This document shows positions 53,121 through 60,800 of a stretch of 64,000 bases of DNA, in pieces (within the stretch, counting starts at the first letter, position 1; each line of letters starts with the position of its first letter). The DNA is from Rhizobium sp. 007 (GTDB lineage Bacteria > Pseudomonadota > Alphaproteobacteria > Rhizobiales > Rhizobiaceae): NCBI RefSeq assembly GCF_015353075.1, contig NZ_CP064189.1, forward strand, positions 186,001-250,000, in the 5' to 3' direction. The translations under genes were made by a program, and so were the position numbers. Under the pieces are notes generated by a model. The model made no database searches and was not told the DNA's origin. It saw only the letters and a list, made by a program, of their open reading frames with translations.

Positions 53121-56100
53121 GCTGCCCTCGTCCAGCTGCGCCAAAAACCATAGCCGCTGCTGCGCAAACGACAGCACAAGCGGCTCATGACGCGACACGG
53201 CCGCAATCGCCGGCAGCTCTTGCGGACCGGCGCGGCTCAACGCCTCGACGATGCTTGCCGCCAGATCGGAAAGCACCGGCCTGGCAAACAGCCTCGTCAG
53301 CGGCAGCGCGACGCCAACAGCCTGCGACAGCCGGCTCGAGAGCTGCACCGCCAGCAAGGAGTGGCCGCCGAGCTCGAAGAAGTGGTCGTGGCGTCCGACC
53401 CGCTCAGCCCCAGAAGCTCGCCCAGATCCGGCCAGCGCCGTCTCGATCTCGCCTTGCGGCGCCTCATAGCTGCGGCGCGCATAGGCGTCGTCGGCCGGCG
53501 CCGGCAGCCCCTTGCGGTCGAGCTTGCCGTTCGCCGTCAAGGGCAGCGCTTCGAGCCGCACGAACGCCGACGGCACCATGTAGTCCGGCAGCCGCCCGCC
53601 CAGATGCGCCCGCAAGGCGACGGCCAGCCCGCTTCCATCCTCGTCGTCCGATCCGGCCTCGGGTCCACACACGACATAGGCGACAAGGTGCTTGTCGCCG
53701 GCGCGGTCCTGGCGCGCCACCACCGCCGCCTCGCGCACCCGGGCGTGCTCGCAAAGCCGCGCGGCGATCTCGCCCGGCTCGATGCGGAAGCCGCGGATCT
53801 TCACCTGGTCGTCGTTGCGGCCGAGGAACTCCAGATTGCCGTCCGGCAGATAGCGCGCCAGATCGCCGGTCCGGTACAGCCGGGCGCCTGCCTCATCGCT
53901 GAACGGATCTGCCAGGAACCGCTCCGCCGTCAGCTCGGCACGGTTGAGGTAGCCACGCGCCACCCCCGCCCCGCCGATGTAAAGCTCACCCACCGCCCCG
54001 AACGGCACGGGCGCACCATGACCGTCCAGCAGATACACCCGCGTGTTGGCAATCGGACGGCCGATCGGGACAACTGACCCATCAAAATCATCGGGACAAC
54101 TCCAAACCGTCGCGCAGACTGTTGCTTCGGTCGGGCCATAAGCGTTGACGATAGATGCCGGGGCCAGACTTCGGACGAGTTCTGCTTTCGGCAGTTCGCC
54201 AGCAAGAATGAGAACTTGCGATGCCAAACATCCCAGATCCCTGCTTGCCTGAAGCAAGGCTGGAGGTAACGTCGCATGGGTGATGGATTCGCTTCGCAGG
54301 TAATCCGATAGCTTGTTACTCGCGTGGCGGATCTCATCCGCAGGCAAGTGCAATGCGGCGCCAGAGCCAAACGCCATGACAAGCTCCCAAGCACTTGCAT
54401 CAAAACCGAAGGAGGCGAACTGCACGACACGGCTGTTTGAACAGACGCCAAAAAGCCCGATCTGAGCCAACCCCAGATTGACCAGGCTCCGATGCTCGAC
54501 CATGACGCCCTTTGGGGTTCCGGTTGATCCGGAGGTGTAGATGACATAGGCGAGATGGCGCGCGGTCAGGCCAAGGGCGCTCGGGTCCGGGTTCGAGGCC
54601 AGCAGTTCGGCCCAGGCCGGGGTCGCCGTCTCCAGATCGACCACCGTCAGATCGGCGAGCGCTTCGGGGCCAAGTGCGGCGCGTCCGGCGGCATCGCAAA
54701 GCAGCAGGTGCGGTGCGGCATCCTCGAGCACCTGCCGCAGCCGCGCCGACGGATAGGCGGGATCCAGCGGCAGATAGGCGCCGCCCGCCTTGAGGATCGC
54801 CAAAAGACCCACCACCATCGCCGGGCTGCGCTCCAGGCAGATCGCCACCGGCTGATCCGGCCTCACCCCGAGCCCGATCAGGTGATGGGCCAGCCGGTTG
54901 GCCCGCGCATTGAGCTCGCCATAGCTCAGCTCGTCGTCCTCATGGACGAGGGCGACGGCTTCGGGTGCGCGCCGGACCTGTTGCTCGAACAGCTCATGGA
55001 TGCACCGCTCCGACGGATAATCCGCCGCCGTCCGGTTCAGATCCTCCAGCAGATAGGTGCGTTCGGCGGCCGGCAGGATGTCGAGCTCGCGCACCGGCTG
55101 CACGGCATCGGCCGTCACACCATATAACAAAGTTTGCAAATACTGCGTCATACGGTCGATCTGCTCCGGTGCTAATCGACTTGCATCAAAATGCCATCGA
55201 AAGCTCCCATCCTGAGTGCAAACCTCAAACGTCAGCAAATCGCCGCATGGGGCTGACCCAGCACTTTGGCTTGTCGTCAGATCGCCAGCGACAGAACCGC
55301 TGTCTGTCGTGATTGTGATGCCAATCGGCCAGGGCTGGTGCGACCGTAGCGCCTCCACACCTCGCAATGTCGGGCAGCGCGCGATAAGATCCCGGGCAAA
55401 GCTAGCGTGCTCGCTCAGCTGAGCGCATTCGGCCGCCACCGCTTTGCGCACTTCTTCGAAATCATGTGCAAGGTCGATGGTAACTTCCATCGGCACGACA
55501 GAGGCGATAAGCACCTCCACCGCTTTCAAACCGGCTTGCGATCGATCCGATGCAGGCGTCCATCCCAGTTGAAGCTCTGTTTCTCCGGTGATGCGGGCGA
55601 GATAGATCAGCCAAGCCGTTACCAAGTATTCCGTGCGATCATTTGGCGACAGCTTAGCCAAAGCACTTGCCATGAACCACGAACTCGACTGCCGTTTGGG
55701 CGGCGTCTCAGCCACGCACGACGACAGGAAAGGAAACTGCAATATTCTAAGCTGCTCTAGCCGCTGTCGCCAAAAATCCTCTGAAGGCGCCAGCAATTCA
55801 TGGGCCGCAGTTATGCTCCGCGCCTCATCGTCGCTCAAAATTGGAAGGCGACCACCTTCATCCAGATTGGAATGCCTGGCGAGGGCTCGCGCGTCCACCG
55901 CCTGACCATCGGAGCTGCCAAAGCAAACATCGACATCCTGTGTACCCGTCGCCACCCGCCAGTGGCTGGAGTGGATTTCAAGCAGAGAACCTGCCGGGAG
56001 GCCCGAGCGTTGAGGCAGCACCTCCAAGCGTCTGACTGTGACCACCTCATCGCCTACGAGAGCCTTCGGCAGACCCAATGGATTGGGATGATATGGGCCC

Positions 56101-56768
56101 AAGTTCAAGGCACGCGTCATCGCTGACAGATCTTGCGCGGGCCGATCCCATCGCAGACAGCCTGCCGCATCCGGGCGTCGACGTCTCGGAAAGTAGCTTC
56201 TGCTCACCAGCGCCTGCGGATAGGCAGTGAGCTCTCCCTTCGCCAAGCCAGTTAAAAGCTCGCGGAAGCCCTCGATCGCGGCTTCATAACATTTAAGGTT
56301 CAGGGTCAACGCCGTATCGGCGGGCGCAATCAGCACTTGGCGCTGAACCACGACGTCACCCGTATCAACACCATCATCGATCCGATGCCACGTGATGGCA
56401 TATTCGGTCTCCTGCGCCAGCAGCGCCCAGGACGTCGCGTGCGTTCCCGCATATCGTGGCAATGGACCGTCGTGGTAATTGAAAGCACCTTGACGCACTC
56501 GCCCAAACACGTCCGGTGGCAATATGAACGGATTGGCAACCGAGAAAATCCAATCTACCGGTTCGGCCTCCAAAAAAGACGAGAGCTCTTCAACGCTCCC
56601 TACACACGGGATGTTGGCGCGAGTCGCCCACTCTGCGAATATGGCGTCGCCACACAGGGCCGCACCAATGACGTGGCCCATCGCCATTGCCAGCTGAGCG
56701 CAGCTGATAGCAAGCGTACCACTGCCAACAACGATGCTGGAGGAGATTGACCGTGCTGCAGGGTTCAT
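53046..56768 (-). CDS. NRPS initiation module: formyltransferase-halfC-A(Phe)-T
   Basis: 1240-residue open frame that starts the giant NRPS. Residues 1-200 are a formyltransferase catalytic domain with Asn97 and His99 (FNYHDGPLP) and Asp135 (GVDTGD), the N-H-D triad of this fold. Residues 200-310 resemble the C-terminal OB subdomain of methionyl-tRNA formyltransferase. Residues 320-590 look like the C-terminal lobe of a condensation domain without any HHxxxDG. Then come A (code DAWTIAAVCK, Phe) and T (LGGHSLLA). Near 53405-53435 three single-base deletions cancel out and garble about ten residues. The frame breaks at about 53117 in the module 2 C domain. The ATG overlaps the preceding stop as ATGA, with only a weak AGGA ahead of it. 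Confidence 0.93.
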   Translation of the reverse strand: MNPAARSISSSIVVGSGTLAISCAQLAMAMGHVIGAALCGDAIFAEWATRANIPCVGSVEELSSFLEAEPVDWIFSVANPFILPPDVFGRVRQGAFNYHDGPLPRYAGTHATSWALLAQETEYAITWHRIDDGVDTGDVVVQRQVLIAPADTALTLNLKCYEAAIEGFRELLTGLAKGELTAYPQALVSRSYFPRRRRPDAAGCLRWDRPAQDLSAMTRALNLGPYHPNPLGLPKALVGDEVVTVRRLEVLPQRSGLPAGSLLEIHSSHWRVATGTQDVDVCFGSSDGQAVDARALARHSNLDEGGRLPILSDDEARSITAAHELLAPSEDFWRQRLEQLRILQFPFLSSCVAETPPKRQSSSWFMASALAKLSPNDRTEYLVTAWLIYLARITGETELQLGWTPASDRSQAGLKAVEVLIASVVPMEVTIDLAHDFEEVRKAVAAECAQLSEHASFARDLIARCPTLRGVEALRSHQPWPIGITITTDSGSVAGDLTTSQSAGSAPCGDLLTFEVCTQDGSFRWHFDASRLAPEQIDRMTQYLQTLLYGVTADAVQPVRELDILPAAERTYLLEDLNRTAADYPSERCIHELFEQQVRRAPEAVALVHEDDELSYGELNARANRLAHHLIGLGVRPDQPVAICLERSPAMVVGLLAILKAGGAYLPLDPAYPSARLRQVLEDAAPHLLLCDAAGRAALGPEALADLTVVDLETATPAWAELLASNPDPSALGLTARHLAYVIYTSGSTGTPKGVMVEHRSLVNLGLAQIGLFGVCSNSRVVQFASFGFDASAWELVMAFGSGAALHLPADEIRHASNKLSDYLRSESITHATLPPALLQASRDLGCLASQVLILAGELPKAELVRSLAPASIVNAYGPTEATVCATVWSCPDDFDGSVVPIGRPIANTRVYLLDGHGAPVPFGAVGELYIGGAGVARGYLNRAELTAERFLADPFSDEAGARLYRTGDLARYLPDGNLEFLGRNDDQVKIRGFRIEPGEIAARLCEHARVREAAVVARQDRAGDKHLVAYVVCGPEAGSDDEDGSGLAVALRAHLGGRLPDYMVPSAFVRLEALPLTANGKLDRKGLPAPADDAYARRSYEAPQGEIETALAGSGRASGAERVGRHDHFFELGGHSLLAVQLSSRLSQAVGVALPLTRLFARPVLSDLAASIVEALSRAGPQELPAIAAVSRHEPLVLSFAQQRLWFLAQLDEGSTQLSHSAGLAAAWWARPHRLAAQP
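53245..56768 (-). other. NRPS module 1: F-halfC-A(Phe)-T
   Basis: Loading module. The pocket DAWTIAAVCK differs from the gramicidin S/tyrocidine Phe code DAWTIAAICK only at position 330. The formyltransferase domain should transfer a formyl group from formyl-tetrahydrofolate to the carrier-bound amino acid, as in linear gramicidin synthetase LgrA. The next C domain is ordinary, so the residue should stay L. Confidence 0.85.
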
Positions 56769-57082
56769 GTCCTGATCGCCTTGTTCGCGGCCACAGCCGC
56801 GCGCCGGAGAAGACCGATATGTAGCAGTCCACCCACCAAGCTGGGCAGTTCCCGCCCAAGCCGCCGCGCCACGTAGCGGCCCAAACCGGTCACACTGGTT
56901 CGGATCTGCTCGGGGCTAACAGCGCTGAACGCCAATCGAATCCGGTAGTCTTGAGAGTTATCCAACGCGAAGAAGCTCATGGGCATAACGATGACATTGT
57001 CACGCCTTGCACACTCGTCCACGCTCTCCGCCCCAAATCTGAAAGGAAGATCAAGAGTTAAAAAGAAGCCGCCAGAAGTCAT
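56765..57082 (-). pseudogene. Truncated class I/II aminotransferase, C-terminal part
   Basis: 105 codons similar to the C-terminal end of PLP-dependent class I/II aminotransferases: GGFFLTLDLPF, a VMPMSFF segment and RIRLAFSAVSPEQIRTSVTGL. The family normally has about 400 residues, so the PLP-binding two-thirds is missing. A few in-frame codons upstream (about 57083-57097) also fit the family before a stop, so the apparent start is not natural. The stop overlaps the NRPS start as ATGA, suggesting the intact ancestor was translationally coupled to the synthetase. The base run at about 57060-57066 is near the start, and I would re-read it before relying on that codon. Confidence 0.6.
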
Positions 57083-57191
57083 TTTCAGTCCTTCTATTTA
57101 GTGACGCAGTCAATTTAGTGATCACCAAATGCTTTGGCGACAAGCTAATGAGATGAGTAGCTTTTGAGATTCTTTGAACGGTCCGTTTAGA

Positions 57192-57509
57192 CTACCGAGT
57201 ACCTTCTGACGGACTCGTCACGCTGGGAGACATCACCTGCCCATCATCGCTTGTGAAATGCGGCAGATCATAGCGCAGGGCACTTGCCCGCAGCGAGCCC
57301 AACCGCGGCATTCGGCCACGCAGGGCCACTGAATGCCGAATTGGTCGGTCCAGCGCTATCCTTTGTTGGCCATCGAAATCAGCAGGCACCCGAAAGCGGA
57401 GAGTAACGGCGCTTCCCAAAGTGCTTAGCAAGCCCCCGCCCTCTGCAATACTGTATCGGCAGTATTGCAACCACCTTGACTTCGTCTGGCTTCCAGTGAG
57501 CGTGATCAA
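57192..57509 (-). pseudogene. Decayed NRPS A-domain relic
   Basis: A 105-codon open frame from a TTG. Its middle (VPADFDGQQRIALDRPIRHS) matches the region just after the YGPTE motif in module 16 (VPAEFDGRQRVPLGRPIRNS). The flanks do not match any NRPS domain I recognise. It is an isolated A-domain shard on the same strand as the NRPS, left by deletion or rearrangement upstream of the present first module. It is unlikely to be expressed as a functional protein. Confidence 0.6.
57445..57468. repeat. Perfect 9-bp inverted repeat
   Basis: GCAATACTG, a 6-base spacer, then CAGTATTGC. It could be an operator or an RNA hairpin in the leader of the NRPS transcript. No T-run follows, so it is not a typical terminator. 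Confidence 0.6.
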
Positions 57510-57530
57510 GGGACCATTTCTCCTTATCCA

Positions 57531-57554
57531 TGCGCGTTCGTAGGTGAACGCGCA
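57531..57554. repeat. Perfect 9-bp inverted repeat overlapping the promoter -12 region
   Basis: TGCGCGTTC, a 6-base spacer, then GAACGCGCA. One arm overlaps the GC of the sigma-54-like box, so a protein bound here could affect initiation. It could equally be a 5' hairpin of the transcript. Confidence 0.55.
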
Positions 57555-57566
57555 TATACCGTGCCA
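57552..57566 (-). promoter_or_regulatory. Sigma-54-like -24/-12 promoter
   Basis: The minus strand reads TGGCACGGTATATGC. It has GG and GC separated by exactly 10 bases and matches TGGCACG-N4-TTGC except for one base in the -12 half. It points toward the NRPS about 800 bp downstream and lies after the PPTase gene, where a promoter for the NRPS operon would be expected. Prediction by eye only. Confidence 0.4.
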
Positions 57567-57612
57567 AAGGAGAAAGTCATTTTAGAACAATATGGTGGCG
57601 TTAACACTGCTA

Positions 57613-57670
57613 TGTCGCATGTTCGACATTGTCGGACATCGGACAACGCGGAATTGTCGGACATCGGACA
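57613..57670. promoter_or_regulatory. Three TGT-N10-ACA sites (possible NifA-type activator sites)
   Basis: TGTCGCATGTTCGACA at 57613..57628 and TGTCGGACATCGGACA at 57630..57645 and 57655..57670 each fit TGT-N10-ACA, the upstream activator pattern of NifA-type enhancer-binding proteins. They sit about 75-130 bp upstream of the start expected from the sigma-54-like box, a usual distance. Two of them belong to a direct repeat and so are not independent. They could instead be repeats from a vanished insertion sequence end. Confidence 0.35.
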
Positions 57671-57677
57671 ACGCGGA
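57630..57677. repeat. 23-bp direct repeat, two copies
   Basis: TGTCGGACATCGGACAACG followed by CGGA occurs at 57630..57652 and 57655..57677, separated by 2 bp. Each copy contains a TGT-N10-ACA site. Confidence 0.8.
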
Positions 57678-57728
57678 CCCGCCAGCCGCAGCTCCTTCAC
57701 CAAGCGGTTCTGATTCAATCTATTTCGA

Positions 57729-58334
57729 TCAGGATCTCAAATACGCCAAACCGATTACATTTTTGGAAATAAGTAGCTCTAGGAAAAAGGTGCAATTTGC
57801 CTTCTGCACGTATCCTGAACGGGCGCGAATATCAATTTCAACGTCTTGGAATTCAAGAAAGTCATTATATAGTGGAAAATACGCCTTATATACCGCCTCC
57901 TTCAAAACAAAGAGGTCCCGCCGTTGGAGCATACGCAAGTCGTACATGCGTTGCTCCCTAGGAGTTGCAATCAATTCAATCAAGTTCTCCGGAAGAAGTT
58001 CATTTGGTTCGATGTCGATGCCAACCGTTGCAATCCTTTTCTTCCCTGCAATAGTGGCTGCTGCTACTGTATCGTGATGAGCCAAAGAGCCAACAATGCC
58101 GGCTGGCCAGGTCGGAATACCCGACCGCGTCTTTAGGATAGGCATCGGTGGAAATCCTAGTTCGCCGAGGAGTGTTCGGGCGATGATTCTTGCAGCACCG
58201 CTTTGGCGACGGACTTTCGCAACAGCGCGTCCCAGCGCAGCAACTTCGGATGCGAACAAGGCGGCCTCGTCGGTGCGTTCTATCGGACGAATGCCGACGA
58301 GGATGTTCTGTTGATCAAGCGTTATAATGTCCAC
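57729..58334 (-). CDS. 4'-phosphopantetheinyl transferase, EntD/Sfp type
   Basis: 201 residues, starting with GTG at 58334 behind a good ribosome binding site (AAAGGGG, 9-base spacing). Family motifs are present in order: a GSLAHHD segment near residue 80, VGIDIEP near residue 105, and LFVLKEAVYKAYFP near residue 142, which together hold the magnesium- and CoA-binding residues. The enzyme transfers 4'-phosphopantetheine from CoA to the carrier-domain serine, converting the NRPS to its active form. It is on the same strand as the NRPS but separated from it by about 650 bp of relics and control sites, so it may be transcribed separately. Length is slightly short but complete for the EntD group. 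Confidence 0.88.
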   Translation of the reverse strand: MDIITLDQQNILVGIRPIERTDEAALFASEVAALGRAVAKVRRQSGAARIIARTLLGELGFPPMPILKTRSGIPTWPAGIVGSLAHHDTVAAATIAGKKRIATVGIDIEPNELLPENLIELIATPREQRMYDLRMLQRRDLFVLKEAVYKAYFPLYNDFLEFQDVEIDIRARSGYVQKANCTFFLELLISKNVIGLAYLRS

Positions 58335-58469
58335 CTATTTAGGCCCCTTTGAGGTTTCCGAATGGGTATCTCAGCCAACGTAGCTAGCTGTGAGTGAGAC
58401 ACAGGCGATGTCACGTCCAGCAAGTGCAGTTGGCTCGGAGTAGACGCACGATAGGTTGTGTGCGTCAAG

Positions 58470-58735
58470 TTCTGCAAAATTGCCCCGATCCGCCGGCGGG
58501 TTTTCAGGACGTCCCGGGCGACAGTCAGTTCATGCGTCGGGGCGCGAACGTCGTGGTTAGCGTCGTGCAGCACCAGGTCCTCGAGGTGCACCAGCTCGCC
58601 GTCGATCCACAGCGAGGCGCAGGCGTCCGTGAAGTGGGATCGTTCGACAAAACCCTGCCCGACCGGCGAACGAGAGATCCGTTCGTCGAGACGCGACAGC
58701 GCGATGCCAGCGCCCGAAATCGGCCGCAGCAGTAC
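58470..58735 (-). pseudogene. DUF1612 protein fragment
   Basis: The minus-strand frame (continuing to a stop at 58322) contains ALSRLDERISRSPVGQGF, ASLWIDGELVHLEDLVLHD and APTHELTVARDVLKTRRRI, which I recognise as the C-terminal half of the DUF1612 family common on alphaproteobacterial replicons. Similarity fades after RRRI near 58480. At the other end it stops abruptly at 58735, where a group II intron begins on the opposite strand. The N-terminal part of the gene is absent from the window. 58335..58469 shows nothing recognisable besides the PPTase ribosome binding site. Confidence 0.65.
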
Positions 58736-59334
58736 GTGGGGCCGATTGGGTGGGAACGCCGGTAGAAACCGGCAAGGAGTAGATGGTGAAAGTCCATTAC
58801 GATGAAGGACTAGCGATCCACATTGGCCCCGAGTCATGCGCGGGCAGTCGTGAGGCTGTACGTGAAGTGTTGACAGGGGAGCATGCAGGCCAGCCATTGA
58901 GCCGCGAAAGACTGGACATTTCGGGTGCCGACGCTTTCCACCTATGCGGAAGGCAATATGAACGGACACGTTATCGCAAGTGGCCGTTTGACCTGGCGCG
59001 GTCGGAGACCCTGGCATGCATAGACGCTTCTTGCACGGGAACCGGGAGGCCTCGTGATTGGCCAGTATGGCTTGGCCACACTGGTCCGCATCGGGAAGGT
59101 GAGGAACCGTAGCCGATGATGCACGATCACGAGGAGTCTGATTCCGCCATAGTAGCGATGAAGCCTGCGAACAAAACCGGCCTGCCGGTGGCGGAGCAGG
59201 GGGAGCGAAGGGCGGGAACCGAGAGGAATGCGGATCAGCACAGCACGCGCCGGGCACAGGACCGGGAAAGTGTGTCCCATGAGCTGGACCGCATACGGCA
59301 AGCCGCAAGGCAAAGGAAGAAGGAGAAGTTCACC
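58736..59334 (+). mobile_element. 5' part of a group II intron, truncated by IS6
   Basis: From GTGGGGCCGATTGG onward the plus strand has the layout of the 5' RNA domains of a bacterial group II intron: a GAAAGTCC stretch near 58787, CCCCGAGTCATGCGC near 58827, then CGGAAGGCAATATGAACGG near 58950, and the start of the intron-encoded protein at 59116. The intron lies antisense to the DUF1612 gene. Its 3' part, including most of the reverse transcriptase and domains V and VI, is missing because the IS6 element starts at 59335. It cannot splice. The exact 5' boundary is inferred from where DUF1612 coding ends. Confidence 0.65.
59116..59334 (+). pseudogene. ltrA: N-terminal stub of group II intron reverse transcriptase/maturase
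   Basis: 73 codons in frame from ATG 59116, ending in LDRIRQAARQRKKEKFT, the segment that normally leads directly into the reverse transcriptase domain of group II intron proteins. It is cut at 59334 by the IS6-family end; the frame then runs a few codons into the IS and stops at 59373. No catalytic motif remains. The symbol denotes the protein family only. Confidence 0.65.
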
Positions 59335-60155
59335 GGGCACTGTAAAGTTATCAGCGGATTGATGCAGCGATAGCTGGCCGGGACGGCTGTCAGGCTGCGG
59401 CGACACACGCGATTTTGTTCCAGATTGCATGGCGGCGTTACGCAGGTCTCGATGTTGAGCCGATGACAGCGTATTGCGGGGAAAGTGGAACAGGTTGGCA
59501 ATCGGATCATGGATGGAAACGAACCGCTGAAGCTGGCGTGCCGACTTGAAGCGTTTCATGGTCCTTTCGCGTCGTCGGGTCGGCTGGTGCGAATTTTCCG
59601 CTCGATTATTGAGGCCTTTGTGCGACCGGTGTTCGACACCGGGCATGAGGTCGCGCCTGGCGGCATCATAGGACCGGAGCTTGTCGGTGATCATGACCCG
59701 TGGTGTCCGCCCTTGAGCCTTCAGCAACTTGCGCATCAGGCGCTTTGCCGCCTTGGCATTTCGGCGGCTTTGCACCAGCACTTCGAGGACGAAGCCGTCC
59801 TGATCGACGGCACGCCAGAGCCACTGCTTCTTGCCATTGATCGCCACCACACATTCGTCGAGATGCCATTTGTCGCCCAGGCAGCCGGCCGACCGTCGCT
59901 TGATCTCCCGGGCGAAATGCCGTCCGAATTTCTCCGCCCAGCTTCGAACGGTCTGATGCGTGACGATGATACCGCGGGCCGCCAGCATGTCCTCAACCAT
60001 GCGCAGGCTGAGCGGAAAGCGAAAGTAGAGCCATACCGCGTGCGCAATGATCTCGGCGGGAAAGCGGTGGCGACGATAAAGCGGATCACGAGCAACTTCT
60101 GACATGGCCCATGTACGCACATCTTCATCAGCCGTCAGTTAACTTTACGGTGCCC
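59335..60155 (-). mobile_element. IS6-family insertion sequence (821 bp)
   Basis: Terminal inverted repeats GGGCACTGTAAAGTTA (59335..59350) and, at the right end, the complement of GGGCACCGTAAAGTTA (60140..60155), with one mismatch. Size and the single transposase fit the IS6 family. The adjacent 8 bases differ (AGTTCACC left, TTCTGGAC right), so there is no target duplication. The left flank is a group II intron and the right flank an IS5-family remnant, indicating deletion or cointegrate resolution after insertion. Confidence 0.88.
59390..60105 (-). CDS. IS6-family DDE transposase with C-terminal frameshift
   Basis: Starts at ATG 60105 (MSEVARDPLYRRHRFPAEII). The DDE catalytic residues are visible in KWHLDE, MITDKLRSYD and NRAENSHQPT, the last followed by the typical RRRERTMKRFKS. 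Near 59424 one base appears to be missing; adding it restores an ending of the form WNKIACVAAA with a stop at 59390, for about 238 residues, the usual family length. As written, the frame instead runs through the left inverted repeat into the intron. The catalytic domain is intact, so activity may survive. Confidence 0.85.
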
Positions 60156-60613
60156 TTCTGGACCAGATCGGTGGCCCCGTCGAGAAGTTCATTGCCGACG
60201 GCGCCTATGATGGAACGCCAACCCGAGATCTTCTGGCGACACGCTTTGGTGAGATCGTGGAGGTCATTATCCCACCTCCCAAGACTGCCGTTGCCAGCCC
60301 TCAATCGGTGCTGGTTCCATCTGTCCGCGATCGCCATATTGCAGAAATCCAGACCAAAGGGCGGATGGCATGGCAGAAATCCACCGGCTACAACAAGCGC
60401 AGTCGCGCTGAGACCCAGATGGGTCGATGGAAGGCTGTGATCGGGCCCAAACTCAAAGCGCGACATTTTGACAATCAGAAGACTGAAGCGAAGATTGGCG
60501 TCCGTGTTCTTAACCGGATGACAGAACTTGGCCGGCCCAAGTTCGAGCGCGTTGCATGAAAAATGCAGTGGATAGGGTTGCCTCGTCCAAAGTCTGATCC
60601 ATGCAACAGTGCT
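60156..60613 (+). mobile_element. 3' remnant of the IS5-family element
   Basis: These 458 bp are identical, apart from one base near 60475, to 62092..62549 in the complete IS at the right. They encode the last ~135 codons of the transposase (stop at 60559), including the YNKRSRAETQMGRWK motif, and the right inverted repeat. The 5' portion was lost where the IS6-family element abuts. Confidence 0.88.
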
Positions 60614-60726
60614 GGTAAATACCGGCTCTATAAGGCCGTTTCGTCCGCGACTACGAACAGCACACGACGGGGCTGCCCCTAACCGATACGGGTATCGGCC
60701 GCCGCATGTCGAAAGGAACCCTACTA

Positions 60727-60790
60727 CCGTACACACAAATAGATGTACATTTGAGCGCCGGGAGTGTATGGTACATCCCCGTACACACAA
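60727..60790. promoter_or_regulatory. vapBC operator/promoter region
   Basis: A 12-bp direct repeat CCGTACACACAA occurs at 60727..60738 and 60779..60790, and an inverted pair GATGTAC (60742..60748) / GTACATC (60771..60777) lies between. The second direct repeat runs into the vapB ribosome binding site (AAGGATG). VapBC complexes usually autorepress through such repeats, so this is the likely operator. Confidence 0.55.
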
Positions 60791-60800
60791 GGATGATGCC

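Noticed and set aside
57445..57468. Rho-independent terminator for the PPTase gene
   Set aside because: The stem is only moderately GC-rich, lies about 260 bp beyond the PPTase stop and is not followed by a T-run on the minus strand.
57524..57718. 64-codon minus-strand frame over the repeats
   Set aside because: It covers the direct repeats and the promoter region, has no ribosome binding site and matches no family.
58322..59308. A 328-codon minus-strand gene at 58322..59308
   Set aside because: Its N-terminal half is antisense to conserved group II intron RNA; only the C-terminal part (DUF1612 fragment) is genuine.
60609..60800. N-terminal extension of VapB from 60609
   Set aside because: The family N-terminus and the ribosome binding site both fit ATG 60801; the extension crosses the operator repeats.
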